Assembly (NCBI RefSeq): GCF_900111675.1
Contig: NZ_FOHO01000008.1
Span: 62,001 to 126,000, forward strand
Direction: 5' to 3'
Source of the DNA: Paracoccus homiensis
GTDB lineage: Bacteria > Pseudomonadota > Alphaproteobacteria > Rhodobacterales > Rhodobacteraceae
DNA: 64,000 nt
Shown piece after piece: positions 16,520-27,262 of this stretch; within the stretch, counting starts at the first letter, position 1, and each line of letters opens with the position of its first letter. The position numbers and the translations under genes were made by a program. The notes beneath the pieces were generated by a model that searched no databases, was not told the origin of the DNA, and saw only the letters and a program-made list of their open reading frames with translations.

Positions 16520-19309
16520 ATGGATTTCGTTGATCGCATCACCCGCTTTCCGCTGGCTTTGGATGCCGACCGCGCTGCGTCGGTATCCGCGCTGTTTGTC
16601 GCGGCCCCTGCGCCTTTGCAGAAACTGCTGAAGGGGGCGGCGGGGACCAGCCCCTATCTGGCGGGGCTGATCCAGAAAGAGGCCGACTGGCTGTTGGATG
16701 CGCTGCCGCATGAAGATGTGGTCGCCCGTGAAACCGCAGGGTTCGAGGCGTTGGATGCCGCCGAGCTGGGCGTGGCGTTGCGCCGGGCCAAGCGGCGGGT
16801 GGCGCTGTATACGGCGCTGGCCGATCTGGGCGGGGTCTGGCCGCTTGAAAAGGTCACTGGCGCCCTGTCCGATCTGGCGGATCGTGCCGTCGATCTGGCG
16901 CTGCGGGTGCATGTCGCGCATGAGGCACGGCGCGGCAAGCTGCCTGAAACCCAGGCCGATGCGGGGGGCATCTTTGCCCTGGCGATGGGAAAGGGCGGCG
17001 CGAAGGAACTGAACTACAGTTCGGATATCGATCTGATCGTCCTGTTTGACGAAACCGCCTATGACGAGGCCGATCAGCACGAGGCCCGTGCCGCGCTGAT
17101 CCGCGCGACGCGCAAGATGGCGGCGACGCTGTCTGACGTGACCGAACATGGATATGTCTTCCGCACCGATCTGCGGTTGCGGCCCGACGCCTCTGTCACC
17201 CCGGTCTGCATTTCGACCGCGGCGGCACTGGCCTATTACGAGGCCGAGGGCCGCACATGGGAACGCGCGGCTTTCATCAAGGCGCGCGCCGCCGCCGGGG
17301 ATATCGCGGCGGGCCAGCGTTTCCTGCGCGAATTGCGCCCCTTCGTCTGGCGCAAGCATCTGGATTTCGCGGCCATCCAGGACGCCCATGACATGCGTCT
17401 GCGGATCCGCGACCACAAGGGGCTGGGCGGTCGCCTGGACATTCCCGGCCACAATATGAAGCTGGGGCAGGGCGGTATCCGCGAGATCGAGTTCTTTACC
17501 CAGACCCGTCAGCTGATCGCGGGCGGGCGCGACCCCGATCTGCGGTGCCGAGATACTGTGGGCGGTCTGGCTGCACTTGCCCAAAAGGGGTGGATCCCGC
17601 AAGGCGTGGCCGATCGCCTGACCGACCATTACCGCGAGCATCGCGACATCGAACATCGCATCCAGATGGTGAATGATGCGCAGACCCACTGCCTGCCGAA
17701 AGATGCCGAGGGGATTGCGACCGTCGCGGCGATGATGGGACAGGACGATGCGGACCGGTGGTCCGAGCGTCTGAAATCCCGGCTGGAAGATGTCCATGAA
17801 CTGACGGAATCCTTCTTCTCGCCCACGGACGCCGCCCCCCGGCCCGACATCTCGGACGAGGCGCGGGCGATCATCGACCGGTGGCAGCACTACCCGGCGC
17901 TTCGGTCGCAACGCGCCCAGCAGGTGTTCCAGCGGATCGAACCAGAGCTTTTGTCGCGCATGTCCTGCGCCGGACAACCGGATGAGGTTCTGGCCCGGTT
18001 CGATGCGTTTCTGTCTGGCCTGCCTTCGGGCGTGCAGTTGTTTTCACTGTTCGAGGCCAACCCCCAGCTGATCGACCTGATCGTCGATATCTGCGGGACG
18101 GCGCCGGGGCTGTCGGCCTATCTGTCGCGCCATCCCGCCGTGCTGGATGCCGTGCTGGGGGGCAGTTTCTTCGCGGCATGGCCCGGCCCGCAATCCCTTC
18201 GCGACGATCTGGCAAAGCAGTTGAAGACCGCGCTGAACGCGCCGGGCGGGGGGTATGAACGTGCGTTGGACGCGGCGCGGCGGTGGGCGCATGAATGGCA
18301 TTTCCGCATCGGGGTGCATCATCTGCGCGGGCTGATCGACGCGGATGAGGCCGGGGGGCAATATGCCGATCTGGCCGATGCCTGCGTGGCGGCACTGACC
18401 CCGGTGACGGTTCAGGATTTCAGCCGCCGGCATGGTCCGCCGCCGGGCCAGGGCGCGGTTGTCCTGGGCATGGGGTCCCTGGGCGCAAGACAGCTGAATG
18501 CCGGGTCGGATCTGGACCTGATCGTGATCTATGACGCGGATGGTGTCGACAGTTCCGATGGACCCAAGCCGCTGACGGCGCGGCCCTATTATGCCCGGCT
18601 GACGCAGGCGCTGATCACCGCGGTTTCGGCCCCGACTGCCGAGGGCAGGCTGTACGAGGTCGATATGCGTCTGCGGCCTTCCGGCCGTCAGGGGCCGGTG
18701 GCGACCTCGGTCCAAAGCTTTGAAAATTACCAGATGACCGAAGCCTGGACATGGGAACATCTGGCCCTGACCCGCGCGCGGGTGGTCGGTCTGGCCGGCG
18801 AGAACGCGCAGCCTCTGGCCGACCGGATCGAAGAACTGCGCCTGTCGGTGCTGAAGGATCGTGGCGGGGACCCGCGGGTGATGCCGGATCTGGCGAAGAT
18901 GCGCGAACGGATCTTTGCTGCCAAGCCGGTCGATGGTGCGTGGGAGGCCAAGATCGGACCGGGTCGTTTGCAGGATATCGATCTTCTGGCGCAGTCCTGT
19001 GCCCTGCGGGCGGGCGAGCCGCAGCGCGGCACGCTTGCGCAATTGCGCTGTGGCAAACGCGCGGGCCTTCTTGGCGGGCAAGAGGCCGATCGACTGGCGT
19101 CATCCTATCGCCTGCTGTGGCGGATTCAGGGCTCGGCCCGGCTGCTGACCGAGCGCCCGCTGGATTTCGATGAGATCGGCCATGGCGGTCAGGTATTCCT
19201 GCTGCGCGAAACCAGCTGTGCGGATCTGGACGAACTGTCCAGCAGGCTGAATGCGGCCACCGAAGCCGCCGCAGCCATCATCGATACGCAATTGGGCCGC
19301 GTGGATTAA
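16520..19309 (+). CDS. glnE: Bifunctional glutamine synthetase adenylyltransferase/deadenylase
   Basis: A 929-residue enzyme that adds or removes AMP on glutamine synthetase under control of PII protein and glutamine. Two nucleotidyltransferase cores are seen: the N-terminal (deadenylylating) GGAKELNYSSDIDLIVLFD at about residues 157-175 and the C-terminal (adenylylating) MGSLGARQLNAGSDLDLIV at about 650-670. Each has the paired catalytic Asp. RTDLRLRPD and DMRLRPSGRQGP are the follow-on motifs of the two domains. Length is slightly below the 945-990 usual in enterics but normal for Rhodobacteraceae. I start at the ATG at 16520; the in-frame start at 16376 would add 48 residues with no family similarity. 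The stop overlaps that of the convergent glycosyltransferase. Confidence 0.95.
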   Translation: MDFVDRITRFPLALDADRAASVSALFVAAPAPLQKLLKGAAGTSPYLAGLIQKEADWLLDALPHEDVVARETAGFEALDAAELGVALRRAKRRVALYTALADLGGVWPLEKVTGALSDLADRAVDLALRVHVAHEARRGKLPETQADAGGIFALAMGKGGAKELNYSSDIDLIVLFDETAYDEADQHEARAALIRATRKMAATLSDVTEHGYVFRTDLRLRPDASVTPVCISTAAALAYYEAEGRTWERAAFIKARAAAGDIAAGQRFLRELRPFVWRKHLDFAAIQDAHDMRLRIRDHKGLGGRLDIPGHNMKLGQGGIREIEFFTQTRQLIAGGRDPDLRCRDTVGGLAALAQKGWIPQGVADRLTDHYREHRDIEHRIQMVNDAQTHCLPKDAEGIATVAAMMGQDDADRWSERLKSRLEDVHELTESFFSPTDAAPRPDISDEARAIIDRWQHYPALRSQRAQQVFQRIEPELLSRMSCAGQPDEVLARFDAFLSGLPSGVQLFSLFEANPQLIDLIVDICGTAPGLSAYLSRHPAVLDAVLGGSFFAAWPGPQSLRDDLAKQLKTALNAPGGGYERALDAARRWAHEWHFRIGVHHLRGLIDADEAGGQYADLADACVAALTPVTVQDFSRRHGPPPGQGAVVLGMGSLGARQLNAGSDLDLIVIYDADGVDSSDGPKPLTARPYYARLTQALITAVSAPTAEGRLYEVDMRLRPSGRQGPVATSVQSFENYQMTEAWTWEHLALTRARVVGLAGENAQPLADRIEELRLSVLKDRGGDPRVMPDLAKMRERIFAAKPVDGAWEAKIGPGRLQDIDLLAQSCALRAGEPQRGTLAQLRCGKRAGLLGGQEADRLASSYRLLWRIQGSARLLTERPLDFDEIGHGGQVFLLRETSCADLDELSSRLNAATEAAAAIIDTQLGRVD

Positions 19310-21387
19310 CCGACTTTGGCCATGGGCGGCGCGACCACGACAGGGATCGGAGTGGCGGGGCGGGGTGCCTCGCCGCGCTGGGCCGCGATCTCGTCCAGAC
19401 TGCGTCCGCCGATCTGGCCCAGAACCGGAACTTGCCGCATGTCGTCGGGCAGGATTTCGGTTTCGGCTTCGTCAAAGACGCCGTGGGCGGTCTTGTCCCA
19501 ATAGAAGGGATGGCGCACGACCTCGTAGATCGCTTTCCACCCGGCCAGACAGCCAAGCGGGAAATAGACGTGCAGCGTCGGCACCCACAGCGACAGATGC
19601 CGGTGCTTGGCCCCGCGCACGGCATAAAGGCCGATGGCCAGATTCAGCGTTTCTGTCGCGATGAACAGCGCCATCAGCCCCGGCAGCACCCAACCGCCCA
19701 AAGCGCCGTCCAGCGGGGTGCGCAGAAGATGGGGCAAGCCGAAGGCCAGCAGCCAGAAGCTCCAAAGCATCGGGGCCAGCAGGTACTGGCTAAGCATCGC
19801 CAGGAACTGCACCTGAAAACCGATGAAGCGGCGCGCGCCGAGATCGCGGCACAGCCCGACCGGGTCGCGCATATGCACGCCCCAAGTCATCGCGAATCCT
19901 TTCAGCCAGCGGGATCGCTGCTTGATCCAGGGGATGACACGGCAATTCGCCTCTTCGTCGGTGGTGGTGTCGATGATCTCGGTCGTCCAGCCGCGGCGGG
20001 CCAGACGGACGCCCAGATCCGCGTCCTCGGTGACGTTCCATGCGTCCCAGGCGTGGGCATCGTCCAGCGCGGCGCGCCGGAAAAAGCAGGTGGTCCCGCC
20101 CAAGGGCACCAACAGCCCCATCCGCGCAATGCCCGGTAGCAGAACCCGAAACCACGCCGCATATTCGACGGTAAAGCAGCGCGCCAGCCAGTTGGTGCGG
20201 GGGTTGTAAAAATCCAGCGCGCCTTGCAGGCAACCGACCCGCGCATCCGCGAAATGGAAATGCCGGGCGATGCGGTGCAGCTGATCGGGGTCGGGTCGGT
20301 CCTCGGCGTCCCAGATGCCGACGATGCTGCCGCGGCAGAAGTTCAACGCATAGTTCAGCGCGCGGGGCTTGGTCTTGATCGGCCCGTCGGGAACCTCGAC
20401 CACGCGCATCCATGCGGGCAGCTTCGCGCCTTTCAGCGCATCCTTGGTGACATGGTCGCTGGCCTCGATCGCCAGCAGGATGTCGGTCAGTTCGCGCGGA
20501 TAGGCCAGCCGCGCCAGCCGCGCGACAAGCTTGCCCGCGACATCGCTTTCCTGAAACAGCGGCACGATGACCGAGATCACCGGCAGGGGGCCATCCATCT
20601 GCGGCGGCTGCACCTTTGCGGCGGCCAGATCGCGTCGGGTGCGGGTCTCGGCCCGGTCATGCAGCACGGTATTGGCAAGGGCCAGCAGCTTCAGCGTGCT
20701 TTGCCCGATCAGTCCCAGTGTCACGATGGCGGTCAACCCGCCCAACAGCGCCGCCGGCACGAGCCAGACCGCGATCAAGGCCAGCAGGATGACGGCGACG
20801 GCCAGTCGGCCCACCATCGATTCATTCCGCGTGCGACAGCTTTCAGCGGCGGGCACGCAGGTTTCGGCCTGACGGATCAGGGCGATGCGACGTCGCGCAA
20901 GGACCGCGCCTTGCGCCTGCGCTTCGGTGCAAAGCAGCATTCGCACGGTGCCGAATTCGACAGGCATCCGGGGGATGAGCGATGCGAATTCCTCGGGGCG
21001 GGCGGTGGCGACCCAGGTTACACCGCCGATGCGACGCCAGGGCAGGACCGAATGCGCCAGGCAGAAATCGGCTCCGGCAAGGTCGATCAGGCGCGGGTCG
21101 CCAGGCGTTGCCGCCGGATCGATGGCGGAACAGCGCCATTGACGCGACAGCGCGCGGGTCAGGGCCTCTGGCGTGATCCAGCCCTGGGCCAGAAGGATCT
21201 GACCCAGACGCGCCTCTTGCCGACCGCGCAGCACCTGCGCTTTCAGCAGATGCGAGGGATCGACGACTCCGTCCTCCAGAAGGATCTGGCCCAATGGCTG
21301 CGGATTGCGAGGTGCAAGCGCCGCACAGGCATGCCCCGCGACAGGCGCGGGGGGCGTGGGGAACAGGTCTAACGCAGCCTCGGACAT
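19306..21387 (-). CDS. Membrane family 2 glycosyltransferase with N-terminal MshEN-like (c-di-GMP receptor) domain
   Basis: A 693-residue protein. Residues 31-54 and 60-83 form two 24-residue repeats separated by five residues: LGQILLEDGVVDPSHL, then RLGQILLAQGWITPEAL ending in Q83. This is the MshEN/GspE N-terminal pattern that binds cyclic di-GMP. A membrane segment follows at about 192-235. A processive GT2 domain (VISVIVPLFQE) then carries DAEDRPDP (DxD), TEDADLG, and QRSRW (QxxRW). At least three more helices lie near the C-terminus. This resembles cellulose-synthase-like or N4-adsorption-B-like enzymes that make an exported polysaccharide. No synthase partner is adjacent. The first repeat starts with P where R is usual and ends with R instead of Q. 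A perfect CtrA box lies 44 bp upstream. Confidence 0.85.
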   Translation of the reverse strand: MSEAALDLFPTPPAPVAGHACAALAPRNPQPLGQILLEDGVVDPSHLLKAQVLRGRQEARLGQILLAQGWITPEALTRALSRQWRCSAIDPAATPGDPRLIDLAGADFCLAHSVLPWRRIGGVTWVATARPEEFASLIPRMPVEFGTVRMLLCTEAQAQGAVLARRRIALIRQAETCVPAAESCRTRNESMVGRLAVAVILLALIAVWLVPAALLGGLTAIVTLGLIGQSTLKLLALANTVLHDRAETRTRRDLAAAKVQPPQMDGPLPVISVIVPLFQESDVAGKLVARLARLAYPRELTDILLAIEASDHVTKDALKGAKLPAWMRVVEVPDGPIKTKPRALNYALNFCRGSIVGIWDAEDRPDPDQLHRIARHFHFADARVGCLQGALDFYNPRTNWLARCFTVEYAAWFRVLLPGIARMGLLVPLGGTTCFFRRAALDDAHAWDAWNVTEDADLGVRLARRGWTTEIIDTTTDEEANCRVIPWIKQRSRWLKGFAMTWGVHMRDPVGLCRDLGARRFIGFQVQFLAMLSQYLLAPMLWSFWLLAFGLPHLLRTPLDGALGGWVLPGLMALFIATETLNLAIGLYAVRGAKHRHLSLWVPTLHVYFPLGCLAGWKAIYEVVRHPFYWDKTAHGVFDEAETEILPDDMRQVPVLGQIGGRSLDEIAAQRGEAPRPATPIPVVVAPPMAKVG

Positions 21388-21430
21388 GGGCGATTCCCTT
21401 TTGGAACGCCCTGTGGTGGCACGACCACGG

Positions 21431-21445
21431 TTAACAAGCGGTTAA
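21431..21445 (-). promoter_or_regulatory. Perfect-consensus CtrA binding site upstream of the glycosyltransferase
   Basis: On the minus strand the site and the following base read TTAACCGCTTGTTAAC, an exact match to the CtrA consensus TTAACC-N5-TTAAC. It is centred 51 bp before the glycosyltransferase start codon, in the 76-bp gap to carA. CtrA is the conserved cell-cycle and motility regulator of alphaproteobacteria. Confidence 0.65.
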
Positions 21446-21463
21446 ACGCGGCCGTGCGCCCGA

Positions 21464-22612
<1,149 letters not shown>

Positions 22613-22766
22613 GGCGGCACCCCTGTACTGAAAATCTGTCGGTGGATAGAGGGGCAGCGCGGCAAGGTCAAGTTCCCCGACGCGCGGTTTGGCTTGATTT
22701 TACACGTGGCCCGGCCTATGTCGCCAGCTTTCCTGCGCCAATCACGGCGCATCATCGGAGACTGTG

Positions 22767-23231
22767 ATGGATCTGCGTGCCAAGCTTCAAGCCGCAACCA
22801 AGGACGCCATGAAGGCCAAGGACAGTGCGCGCGTCTCGACGCTGCGCCTGATCGGGGCTGCCATCAAGGACCGCGAGATCGCCGCGCGGACCGGCGATGG
22901 CGAAGAGGGTGCCCTCAGCGACGCCGACCTGATCGCGATCATGTCGAAAATGGTCAAGCAGCGGCAGGAATCTTCGAAAGCCTATGAAGAGGGCGGGCGG
23001 CTGGAACTGGCTGCGAAAGAGGTCGATGAAATCGGCGTCATCCAGGAGTTCCTGCCCCGCCAGCTGACCGAGGGTGAAAGCGCCGAGGCGGTCGACAAGG
23101 TCGTGTCGGATCTGGGGGCCGAAAGCATCCGCGATATGGGCCGCGTCATGGCGGAACTGCGCGCCCGCTATGCCGGGCAGATGGATTTCGCCGCGGTCGG
23201 GCCGCTGGTGAAACAGCGCCTGTTGAACTGA
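22767..23231 (+). CDS. GatB/YqeY domain protein
   Basis: A 154-residue all-helical protein of the YqeY family. Seen: LRAKLQAATKDAMKAKDSARVSTLRLIGAAIKD at the N-terminus, IMSKMVKQRQESSKAYEEGGR in the middle, EIGVIQEFLPRQL, and MGRVMAELRARYAGQMDF near the C-terminus. The C-terminal half resembles the tRNA-binding tail of the GatB amidotransferase subunit, suggesting RNA or tRNA contact, but YqeY has no established function. The ATG at 22767 has GGAG six bases upstream; the in-frame GTG at 22764 is less likely. It is divergent from carA. Confidence 0.9.
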   Translation: MDLRAKLQAATKDAMKAKDSARVSTLRLIGAAIKDREIAARTGDGEEGALSDADLIAIMSKMVKQRQESSKAYEEGGRLELAAKEVDEIGVIQEFLPRQLTEGESAEAVDKVVSDLGAESIRDMGRVMAELRARYAGQMDFAAVGPLVKQRLLN

Positions 23232-23256
23232 TCGGGCCTTGGGTGCGTTGGCAGGC

Positions 23257-23266
23257 AGGAGGTGAT
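23257..23266 (+). promoter_or_regulatory. Near-perfect extended Shine-Dalgarno of the DUF3008 gene
   Basis: AGGAGGTGAT is complementary over ten bases to the 3' end of 16S rRNA and sits seven bases (counted from AGGAGG) before the ATG at 23270. It predicts very efficient initiation. Confidence 0.7.
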
Positions 23267-23269
23267 CTT

Positions 23270-23458
23270 ATGCCAGCCAGATCCAAGGCCCAGCAACGCG
23301 CGGCGGGTGCCGCCCTGTCCGCCAAACGCGGGGATACCAAGGTCGGCGACCTGCAGGGCGCGTCGCAGCAGATGTATGACAGCATGTCGGAAGACGAGCT
23401 GGAGGATTTCGCATCGACCGAACTGGACGGCTTGCCAGACAAGGTCGACGATGACTGA
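23270..23458 (+). CDS. DUF3008 family small basic/acidic protein
   Basis: A 62-residue protein with the DUF3008 signature: MPARSKAQQRAAGAALSAKR at the start, then SEDELEDFASTELDGLP. The N-terminus is basic and the C-terminus acidic. The family is widespread in proteobacteria with no known function, and some members are stress-induced. The ribosome site AGGAGGTGAT is close to the ideal anti-16S sequence, pointing to high expression. It lies 38 bp after the YqeY gene in the same direction and may be co-transcribed. Confidence 0.82.
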   Translation: MPARSKAQQRAAGAALSAKRGDTKVGDLQGASQQMYDSMSEDELEDFASTELDGLPDKVDDD

Positions 23459-23506
23459 TCCCGCAGCGATCGCCGCCCCGCAACGGGCGGCGATTTTCAC
23501 ATGCGC

Positions 23507-24003
23507 TCAGCGCAGGCTGAACAGCCGCTGTTCGATCTCATCGCGCAGGGCGCGGCGTTCTTCGGGGGTCAGAAAGGCACCAAGTTCGATGTCGCGCTGG
23601 CCGTCGGTCAGGGTCAGATATTCCTCGACAGGGCCGTCGCGCAGGGCGACCCGCACCCAATAGGGGTTGGTCTGCCAATCGCGGTCCGCACGCCCCGGAT
23701 CGTGGCGACGGACCCGCAGCTGATCGCGTGTCAGGGTCAGGTTTTCCCAGGTCTCGCCACTGCGATAGCTGTTTTGCAGTGCGGCCCAGACCCCCCAGAT
23801 CACCAGCAGGATGAAGGGCAGAAGCCCCCACAGCACAAAGCTGCCCAGAACCGCGACAAGGGGCAGGGCCATCAGCCCGGCGGTCACCCCGATGAACCAG
23901 ACGAAACCCCGGCGCGGCAGTGACCGATAGGGCCACAGCCTGAGTTGATGTGAAACGGCCCCGGAATCCTCCGGGGCCGTTTCCTGTGTCCATTCATAGG
24001 GCA

Positions 24004-24004
<1 letters not shown>
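23507..24004 (-). CDS. DUF2244 family membrane protein, coupled to ctaD
   Basis: A 165-residue protein with two adjacent membrane helices (GFVWFIGVTAGLMALPLVAVLG and LWGLLPFILLVIWGVWAAL, about residues 33-78). A soluble beta-rich C-terminal domain follows (ENLTLTRDQLRVRRHDP, then QTNPYWVRV, DIELGAFLTPEER). This is the DUF2244 pattern, usually found next to cytochrome oxidase genes in alphaproteobacteria. Its ATG overlaps the ctaD stop by one base (TGATG), so translation is coupled to oxidase subunit I. A role in oxidase assembly is plausible but unproven. A longer frame opening upstream at 24868 is antisense-type noise inside ctaD. Confidence 0.85.
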
Positions 24005-25692
<1,688 letters not shown>

Positions 25693-25838
25693 TCAAATGT
25701 CGTCGAGCCGGTCTGGCAGACCGGCGTAATCCCGCATTCTTCTAGACCAGCCCTCGCCATCGGGCAATGTGTCGCGCTGACCAAAAGTTGAACGCCCTCG
25801 CAAGAATATCACATTCCGCGAGGGCAAGGTCGTTCCGG

Positions 25839-25859
25839 CCTGCGGCGCATTGCCGCAGG
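25839..25859 (-). terminator. Hairpin after the cytochrome c550 gene
   Basis: An 8-bp perfect stem (CCTGCGGC / GCCGCAGG) with a 5-base loop begins 16 bases after the c550 stop. There is no clear T-run on the minus strand, so it may end or stabilise the cycA transcript rather than act as a strict intrinsic terminator. Confidence 0.5.
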
Positions 25860-25874
25860 ACTGCTGCGCGGGGC

Positions 25875-26294
25875 TTATTCCGGCGAGACGCTGGCAAGAT
25901 ATGCGGCCACATCGGCCTGATTCTTGCGCATCTTGAAGGTCATCTTGGTCTTGGCCGAATCGTCACCGGTCTTTTCCTGCACAAAGGCGTTCGGATCGGT
26001 GATGTAGGCGGCCAGATCTTCCTGGGTCCAGACTTCGCCGGCTTCGTTCAGCGCGATCAGCGCGTCGCTGTACTTGAAGCCTTCCTGCGCGCCTGCCGGG
26101 CTGCCGATGATGCCATACAGGTTCGGCCCGGTCTTGCCGCCCTTCACGATCGATTCACCTTCGGGCGATTCGATCATGTGGCAGGCTTTGCATTTGCGAA
26201 ATTCCTTTTCGCCCGTGGCGACATCGCCATCCTGTGCAAAAGCCGGCATAGCTAGGGCTGCACCCATCAGGGTGCCAATAACTGCAATTTTCAT
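25875..26294 (-). CDS. cycA: Cytochrome c550 (class I soluble c-type cytochrome)
   Basis: A 139-residue periplasmic electron carrier. The signal peptide MKIAVIGTLMGAALAMPAFA is cleaved before QDGD, as in Paracoccus c550, where the mature Gln becomes pyroglutamate. The heme site is CKACH at residues 35-39, GGKTGPNLYG is the conserved loop, and TKMTFKM supplies the Met axial ligand. It carries electrons from the bc1 complex and periplasmic dehydrogenases to the aa3 oxidase. It ends 194 bp before the start of ctaD on the same strand, the cycA-ctaD order known in P. denitrificans. It is shorter at the C-terminus than the denitrificans protein, lacking the acidic tail. The start at 26294 is set by the signal and AGGAAAG upstream. 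Confidence 0.93.
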   Translation of the reverse strand: MKIAVIGTLMGAALAMPAFAQDGDVATGEKEFRKCKACHMIESPEGESIVKGGKTGPNLYGIIGSPAGAQEGFKYSDALIALNEAGEVWTQEDLAAYITDPNAFVQEKTGDDSAKTKMTFKMRKNQADVAAYLASVSPE

Positions 26295-26389
26295 GCTCTT
26301 TCCTCGCTCAGCCAAAAGACTTGGTTCTCCGACCTGACTATATTGCGGCGGTTCAGGGAATCCACCCGCCCTAAGGTCGCAGGCAGAAT

Positions 26390-27043
26390 TCAGTCGGGCT
26401 GGGGAAAGTTCTTCGCGAAATTGCCGCGCAGCGCGACGTCCAGATCCTCGATCGTGACGGGCAGGCCCAGATCGACGAGGCTGGTCACGCCATGACCGCT
26501 GATTCCGCAGGGAACGATGCCGTCGTAATGGGTCAGATCGGGTTCCACATTGATCGAGATGCCATGGAAGCTGACCCAGCGGCGCAGCTTCACGCCGATG
26601 GCCGCGATTTTGTCCTCGCGCGGGGTGCCGTCGAACAGGGGGGGCTTTTCGGGGCGGGCGACCCAGACGCCGACGCGACCGTCGCGGGTTTCGCCGGTCA
26701 CGCCGAATTCCGCCAATGCGCCGATGACCCAGCGTTCCAGCCCGGCGACAAAGGCGCGAATGTCGCGGCCGCGGCGGTTCAGGTCCAGCATCACGTAAAC
26801 GATGCGCTGTCCCGGCCCGTGATAGGTGTATTGCCCGCCACGCCCGGCCGCGTAGACGGGAAAGCGCGCGGTCAGCAGGTCCTTTTCATCGGCGCTGGTC
26901 CCGGCGGTGTACAGCGGCGGATGTTCCACCAGCCAGATCGCCTCGTCCGCGCGGCCCGCATGGATATCGGCGACGCGCGCCTCCATCAGGTCGACGGCGT
27001 GTTCATATCCGGTCAGGCCGGTGCTTGTGATCCATTCCACCAT
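26390..27043 (-). CDS. lipB: Lipoyl (octanoyl) transferase LipB
   Basis: A 217-residue enzyme that moves octanoyl groups from acyl carrier protein to lipoyl domains of 2-oxoacid dehydrogenases and the glycine cleavage H protein; LipA then adds sulfur. Seen: [16 protein letters not shown] near residue 42, [21 protein letters not shown] with the family [24 protein letters not shown], and [12 protein letters not shown] with the catalytic Cys. The catalytic Lys lies in [11 protein letters not shown]. Length is normal. It stands between tRNA-Leu and cycA; lipA is not in the window. Confidence 0.95.
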   Translation of the reverse strand: MVEWITSTGLTGYEHAVDLMEARVADIHAGRADEAIWLVEHPPLYTAGTSADEKDLLTARFPVYAAGRGGQYTYHGPGQRIVYVMLDLNRRGRDIRAFVAGLERWVIGALAEFGVTGETRDGRVGVWVARPEKPPLFDGTPREDKIAAIGVKLRRWVSFHGISINVEPDLTHYDGIVPCGISGHGVTSLVDLGLPVTIEDLDVALRGNFAKNFPQPD

Positions 27044-27161
27044 GGGTGCGATCTGGCCTTTGGGGCGGTCAAGGTCAAGTCGCCTTGGAAAGCGCGGGGC
27101 CGGTCAGAAAACGCTTTTCAATTGCGCATCGCCATTGTATGACCCGCCGCACTGCCCGGAT

Positions 27162-27248
27162 GCGGCCGTGGCGGAATTGGTAGACGCGCAGCGTTGAGGT
27201 CGCTGTTCCTTAACCGGAGTGGAAGTTCGAGTCTTCTCGGCCGCACCA
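27162..27248 (+). tRNA. tRNA-Leu, anticodon GAG
   Basis: An 87-nt class II tRNA with the acceptor stem GCGGCCG / CGGCCGC, a D arm with AATTGGTAGAC, an anticodon stem CAGCG / CGCTG around the loop TTGAGGT (anticodon GAG, reading CUC/CUU), the long variable arm expected for Leu, a T loop TTCGAGT, and an encoded CCA end. It is transcribed divergently from lipB and convergently with the efflux operon. Confidence 0.93.
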
Positions 27249-27262
27249 ACCTTCCCCAGATT

